Assembly: GCF_036711975.1 (NCBI RefSeq)
Contig: NC_091975.1
Location: 14,138,501-14,202,500 of the forward strand
Length of the DNA: 64,000 bases
DNA from: Onthophagus taurus
Lineage: Eukaryota > Arthropoda > Insecta > Coleoptera > Scarabaeidae
Direction of reading: 5' to 3'
A model generated the notes under the pieces. It saw nothing but the letters and a program-made list of their open reading frames with translations. It was not told where the DNA came from and did no database searches. The number at the start of each line of letters is the position of its first letter. Position 1 is the first letter of the stretch. The position numbers were made by a program, and so were the translations under genes. Shown here piece after piece: positions 60,358 through 64,000 of this stretch.

Positions 60358-60690
60358 ATGCGTTATGTAAAAATATTGGGAATACCAGAGTTTAGAGGGA
60401 TATTCATGCGAGATAAATTGCCTATACGTATTAGTAATAATGAAAGAGGTATTATTAACTTGGATAGTGTGAAAGGGCCTGGCACTCATTGGACAGCCTA
60501 TATTAAGAAGGGAAATATAATTACTTATTTTGATAGTTTTGGTAATTTAAAACCAAGTAAAGAAATTGTGAACTATTTCAAGAGTGCTGGAAATAATGTA
60601 ATTATTAAATATAATCACCATCAATATCAAACCTATAACACAAGTAATTGTGGTTATTTATGTTTAAATTTCTTACTATCGGACGCATAA
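60358..60690 (+). CDS. Adenain-like cysteine protease (C)
   Basis: 110 residues from ATG 60358 (MRYVKILGIPEFRG). Catalytic His in GTHWTAYIKKG, Asp in YFDSFGNLKPS, Cys in TSNCGYLCLNFLL. The conserved leader ALTNVDL lies upstream of this ATG in the same frame, overlapping the end of the preceding gene by a -1 shift. Confidence 0.87.
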   Translation: MRYVKILGIPEFRGIFMRDKLPIRISNNERGIINLDSVKGPGTHWTAYIKKGNIITYFDSFGNLKPSKEIVNYFKSAGNNVIIKYNHHQYQTYNTSNCGYLCLNFLLSDA

Positions 60691-60709
60691 TAGCTTCAAC
60701 AATCAAAGG

Positions 60710-61417
60710 ATGTGGACGTTTGATTTAGTAGGAAAAACATCTGTTCTAACAGCAAATTACCACCCTGCAATAGAACTGAATCCTAATTATCAATATGAAC
60801 TGGCACTTGTAAGCTTTGATGGTTACAACTCAATTCCAAATATTGATGAAACAAACAATTGCTTAAAAATAGATCATGTATTGATAACACTACCAACAGG
60901 ATCTTATGAATTAATACACATTTCGAATGCTATTAATAAACAACTTAAAGAAAAGAATATTAATGGTGTGACCTTTAGCCTACAAGCAAATGAGGATACG
61001 CTACAAGCAGTGATCACATGTAACAAAACTATTGATTTTAATATAAACAACTCCATCTCAACAATATTAGGATTTAATAAATCAGATGTACTGGATCCAA
61101 TAAGATCCCCGCATAGAGCTCGCAATATTGTAGATATATTTAAAGTAAATTCTATACAAGTACTATGTAGCATAACACATGGAGCTTATCACAACGACAT
61201 ACCTGCGCACACTATCTACTCATTTTTCCCTACAGTACCTAAAGGTTATAAAATATCAGAAACTCCCCACAATTTAATATATATGCCTTTGAATACACAA
61301 ATAATTAATAATATTACCCTTAAAATAGTTGATCAAAACGGAGTGTTGGTTAATTTCAGAGGAGAAGTCATCAAGATAAGACTACATTTAAAGCTCTCTA
61401 GTAATAATGGTTCTTAA
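60710..61417 (+). CDS. Penton-like minor capsid protein (C)
   Basis: 235 residues: SFDGYNSIPNIDE, LPTGSYELIHI, INNSISTILGF, NSIQVLCSIT, HTIYSFFPTVPKGY, VNFRGEVIKIRLHLK. Intact and co-linear with A and B. Confidence 0.82.
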   Translation: MWTFDLVGKTSVLTANYHPAIELNPNYQYELALVSFDGYNSIPNIDETNNCLKIDHVLITLPTGSYELIHISNAINKQLKEKNINGVTFSLQANEDTLQAVITCNKTIDFNINNSISTILGFNKSDVLDPIRSPHRARNIVDIFKVNSIQVLCSITHGAYHNDIPAHTIYSFFPTVPKGYKISETPHNLIYMPLNTQIINNITLKIVDQNGVLVNFRGEVIKIRLHLKLSSNNGS

Positions 61418-61541
61418 GGTGAAAGGTTATATAAACCCACGAAATCAAACCAATACTTTTAGTTCTCCTCACACTGTGAAACAGTTAACACCTCAAAACA
61501 AACAATTTCTTGAATCATTAGGTTTACAATTAATAAAATAA
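61407..61541 (+). CDS. Small conserved peptide before the capsid gene (C)
   Basis: 44 residues, basic, tail LTPQNKQFLESLGLQL, matching the N-x-x-F-L-x-x-L-G motif of A and B. Overlaps the penton stop; the capsid ATG follows after 8 bp. Confidence 0.72.
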   Translation: MVLKVKGYINPRNQTNTFSSPHTVKQLTPQNKQFLESLGLQLIK

Positions 61542-61549
61542 TATTCAAT

Positions 61550-62752
61550 ATGAGTATCTTAAACGTCTCGGATAAAGTAGAATTTGATAATTCACTCGTA
61601 CGGATTCAGTATCATAATCATTTACCATACTCATCAAATTCGTTTAACAATAGCGATGAAATTCGTATTGCAATTCAACAACAGGACGTTTACACGTTAC
61701 CAAGTCAATCTTTTATTTACGTACAAGGGAAACTATTGAAAGATGACGGAACCGTTGATAAAGATTCAAAATTATCAGTAAATCCGATCGCTCATATGTT
61801 TAGTGAAGTACGATTTGAATGTGGAGGGAACGTAATTGACAGAGTAAGAAATCCAGGAATAGCTAGCACATTAAAAAATCTTTGCTCATTAACAAGATCG
61901 GAATACTATCATGCCTCTAACGCAGGTTTCGAATATCCAAATGTTAAAGTAAATGAAAATACAGGACATTTTGATTTTTGTGTTCCCTTGAAATATTTTC
62001 TTGGTTTCGCAGAAGATTATAATAAAATTTTGATAAATCTCCGTCAAGAATTAGTTTTAGTACGCAGTAATTCAGACAAGAATGTTATCGAAAGTCTTTT
62101 ACCTAATGTGATAATTACTATTAATAAAATAGTATGGAAAGTCCCTCATGTTTCTGTAGCCGATGTTGAACGTTTAAAACTTTTAGAGTACATTGAACAA
62201 GGAATTGAATTAGACATGGGATTTAGATCATTTGATTTACATGAATACCCATCATTACCAAAAAGTAGACAACACACATGGACAATTAAAACATCTACTC
62301 AATTAGAAAAACCCAGATACTTTATATTAGGGTTTCAAATCAATAGAAAAGATAATCCGTTACGTTCTGCATCACAATTTGACCACTGTAATTTAACAGA
62401 TATGAAAGTGTTTTTAAATAGTGAGAAATATCCCTATGAAGCTTTAAATTTAAATTTTAAGACAGGTCAAATTGCAGTTTTATATGAAATGTATTGTAAT
62501 TTCGCAAAAACCTATTACGATCGAGAACTTGCAGAACCAATGTTTAACAGAGATACATTTTTAGCACATACACCGATTATTGTAGTTGATTGTTCACGGC
62601 AAAATGATATTTTAAATGTTGGAACCGTTGATATTCGCATTGAATTTGAAACGAGTGAAGAGATACCTAATGCTACTTCGCTCTACTGTTTAATCTTACA
62701 TGATAGAGTTTTCAAATATGTTCCTTTAACTGGTATGATTAATCAAATATAG
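61550..62752 (+). CDS. Hexon-like major capsid protein (C)
   Basis: 400 residues, intact, closest to the A copy (HNHLPYSSNSFNNSDEIRI, QQDVYTLPSQSFIYVQG, SVADVERLKLLEYI, QLEKPRYFILGFQINRKD, YCLILHDRVFKYVPL). Double jelly-roll capsid family. Confidence 0.9.
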   Translation: MSILNVSDKVEFDNSLVRIQYHNHLPYSSNSFNNSDEIRIAIQQQDVYTLPSQSFIYVQGKLLKDDGTVDKDSKLSVNPIAHMFSEVRFECGGNVIDRVRNPGIASTLKNLCSLTRSEYYHASNAGFEYPNVKVNENTGHFDFCVPLKYFLGFAEDYNKILINLRQELVLVRSNSDKNVIESLLPNVIITINKIVWKVPHVSVADVERLKLLEYIEQGIELDMGFRSFDLHEYPSLPKSRQHTWTIKTSTQLEKPRYFILGFQINRKDNPLRSASQFDHCNLTDMKVFLNSEKYPYEALNLNFKTGQIAVLYEMYCNFAKTYYDRELAEPMFNRDTFLAHTPIIVVDCSRQNDILNVGTVDIRIEFETSEEIPNATSLYCLILHDRVFKYVPLTGMINQI

Positions 62753-63203
62753 ATCAGTTTGTAAACAACTCTATGTCAATAACATTATGTTTTAATAAAG
62801 TAGATGAACTGGATTTTTATGTAAACAAAATAAAGTTAGTCGTATTTAAGTTGGCTGAAATTTTATTAGAAATATTCCTAATTTCCTGCGCATGCGCATT
62901 CAAGCGACGCCGACGGGAGGCACGCCTTTAAACGCTCAGCAAATTTAAATTTTAAAAATGTAACAATCCGTCAGGTAAATATATTTTATTCATTAAATAT
63001 ATTATTTTTTTTTTTATTAAATGTATTATTCTTATTCATCGTCTGCGAGCGAGTTTCCTCTTATCTAATCTTCGCACATATCCTACCGCATATTTCCTGC
63101 GATTCGTTAACGCGTCAACAACCGCCGCACTCGAAAGACCCGATTCAGTTCGTTTTTAACCGCTGCTGATTCCTCTAGTTCGTAAATCACGATATAAAAG
63201 AAA
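62753..63203. promoter_or_regulatory. Non-coding region with NRF1-type palindrome
   Basis: No gene. tgcgcatgcgca (62887-62898) is a perfect NRF1/EWG-type palindrome in a short CpG-rich patch like those in the TIRs. A TATA-like gatataaaag (63191-63200) lies just before the next ATG, probably too close to be its core promoter. Confidence 0.45.
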
Positions 63204-63383
63204 ATGTTTAGTACAATTTCAAGTACAACGGTCTTCCTCTTCTTTCTTTTTATTACGACAACATTGTGCGATAGCGGAGAAGAAGAAGAAGGAGAAACAA
63301 CCGTAGCAGTTACTGCATCACCTTCAGCTGAAACCTTAGAGATTACTACTACTACATACTACATTAGCATCATCTCCAGCTGA
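63204..63383 (+). CDS. Short secreted acidic peptide or broken membrane protein (C)
   Basis: 59 residues: signal peptide with core VFLFFFLFI and likely cleavage near TLC, then a Glu run and Thr/Ser-rich tail. After a frame change the next frame (63424-63630, 68 residues) is Lys/Gly/Thr-rich with a hydrophobic stretch (SVSLICLNILGLMV) followed by KKNLKK, like a membrane anchor. Together they look like one Thr-rich type I membrane protein broken by frameshift, or two exons; unproven. Confidence 0.45.
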   Translation: MFSTISSTTVFLFFLFITTTLCDSGEEEEGETTVAVTASPSAETLEITTTTYYISIISS

Positions 63384-63423
63384 TATTCGAAAAATAAATA
63401 ATTTTCATTATCAACTACTCCGG

Positions 63424-63630
63424 TTGAAGACAGATCCTAAAGTAAGTTTTAAAGTTAAAAATCCTAAGAAAGGAGGAGGAACCTCCGCAAAACAAGATCA
63501 ACCTACAACAACCACAGCGATGAAAGATGCATCTTCGATCATCAGAGGTTCAGTGTCTTTAATATGTTTAAATATATTAGGGTTGATGGTAAAAAAAAAT
63601 TTGAAGAAAAGAAATTGTGTTTTAAAATAA
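63424..63630 (+). CDS. Thr/Lys-rich frame with membrane-anchor-like end (C)
   Basis: Downstream partner of 63204-63383. Basic, Thr-rich, hydrophobic helix near residues 45-58 and a basic stop-transfer tail. No homologue in A or B. Confidence 0.4.
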   Translation: MKTDPKVSFKVKNPKKGGGTSAKQDQPTTTTAMKDASSIIRGSVSLICLNILGLMVKKNLKKRNCVLK

Positions 63631-63753
63631 ATATAATATTAATTTTTATTTATTAATTTTGTGTTTTATTTATCCACCACACACCAGAGTGCGCATAACT
63701 CAGTCCTACTTACACCACTCAAATCTAGGTGGCGCCATTGTATTTAAATTTTT

Positions 63754-63835
63754 CTATTTAATTTTCTAAAAATCCCTAGATCTCTAGTTACTTTTAATAC
63801 CAACCTAATTTTTTTCCCCCAAACTTTAGTTGGTA
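63754..63835. repeat. Inverted copy of outer TIR piece
   Basis: Inverse of 52592-52673 (aaatccctagatctctagt, accaacctaattttttt). It ends abruptly at 63835, where the inverse of the inner TIR (53545 downward) starts. Confidence 0.85.
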
Positions 63836-64000
63836 ATCATATTGAGATTGTGGAGAACATGGTTTACCAACCATTGGGATGTGTTGGGAACACTTAGGAT
63901 CGATTTATTTTTTATACTGTGAGTAATTTCTATTGTTTCTCGAATTTTCCTTTTGATAATTTTATTTTTTTTAATTTTATCAACAGTTGTTATTTGAAAT
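63836..64000. repeat. Start of right TIR of element C
   Basis: Inverse of 53381-53545, co-linear without gaps, about one mismatch. Continues past the window edge. Confidence 0.88.

Larger units (their letters stand above)
52501..64000. mobile_element. Element C: mosaic Maverick without polymerase, right end outside window
   Basis: Left tip agtagtgtaagaatgccgg at 52501. Region 53381-53545 is repeated in inverse at 63836-64000, so the TIRs are at least about 1.05 kb long and the right one continues past the window. Between them are integrase, variable fibre-slot protein, conserved unknown, phospholipase, ATPase, core, protease, penton, small peptide and capsid genes, but no polymerase. A second broken integrase and hairpin repeats mark a composite structure. 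Confidence 0.85.

Overview
The window is AT-rich nuclear DNA of an animal, most likely an arthropod (GT-AG introns of about 50-60 bp, insect-style TATA/initiator promoters, and Maverick protein families I know mainly from insects). The species cannot be read from the sequence. It is a heterochromatin-like landscape: a 152-bp tandem satellite (1-865, 15584-24012, 44748-50850) into which several Maverick/Polinton (adintovirus-like) elements have inserted. These are integrated DNA-virus-like transposons with a retroviral-type integrase, protein-primed family B DNA polymerase, packaging ATPase, adenain-like protease, hexon-like major capsid, penton-like minor capsid and a parvovirus-type phospholipase A2.

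Element A (866-15583) is old. Its left end and half of the integrase are lost to satellite, several genes are frameshifted, and Asp runs are expanded. It keeps its right tip (AGTAGT...). Its right arm holds a triplicated set of micro-exon leader genes, one with a Gag-type zinc knuckle and one with the displaced C-terminal part of an integrase. Element B (24013-44747, 20.7 kb) is complete: about 600-bp terminal inverted repeats (TIRs), a 6-bp target duplication in the satellite, an intact 1313-residue polymerase, a complete capsid set and a host-derived matrix metalloproteinase. Its main visible lesions are one in-frame TAA in the integrase and one in a fibre-like gene. A 450-bp foldback remnant (50851-51300) and degraded arm sequence follow. 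Element C (52501 to beyond the window) has TIRs of at least 1 kb, the right one running off the edge. It has intact capsid, protease, ATPase and integrase genes, a second broken integrase, a split and relocated phospholipase gene, no polymerase gene in its visible interior, and a 64-residue protein that matches the PP1/eIF2alpha-binding core of PPP1R15 (GADD34).

In each element integrase, a variable fibre slot, a conserved protein of unknown function and the ATPase are read leftward. The phospholipase/core protein, protease, penton, a tiny conserved peptide and the capsid are read rightward from a shared divergent promoter. Accessory genes and, in A and B, the polymerase lie to the right. Several accessory genes are spliced and visible only when introns are followed: a two-exon acidic gene in A, and in B two two-exon genes and a five-exon micro-exon gene. 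All TIR tips share ETS-like, CRE and often NRF1-like sites, suggesting that the ends act as host-type promoters.
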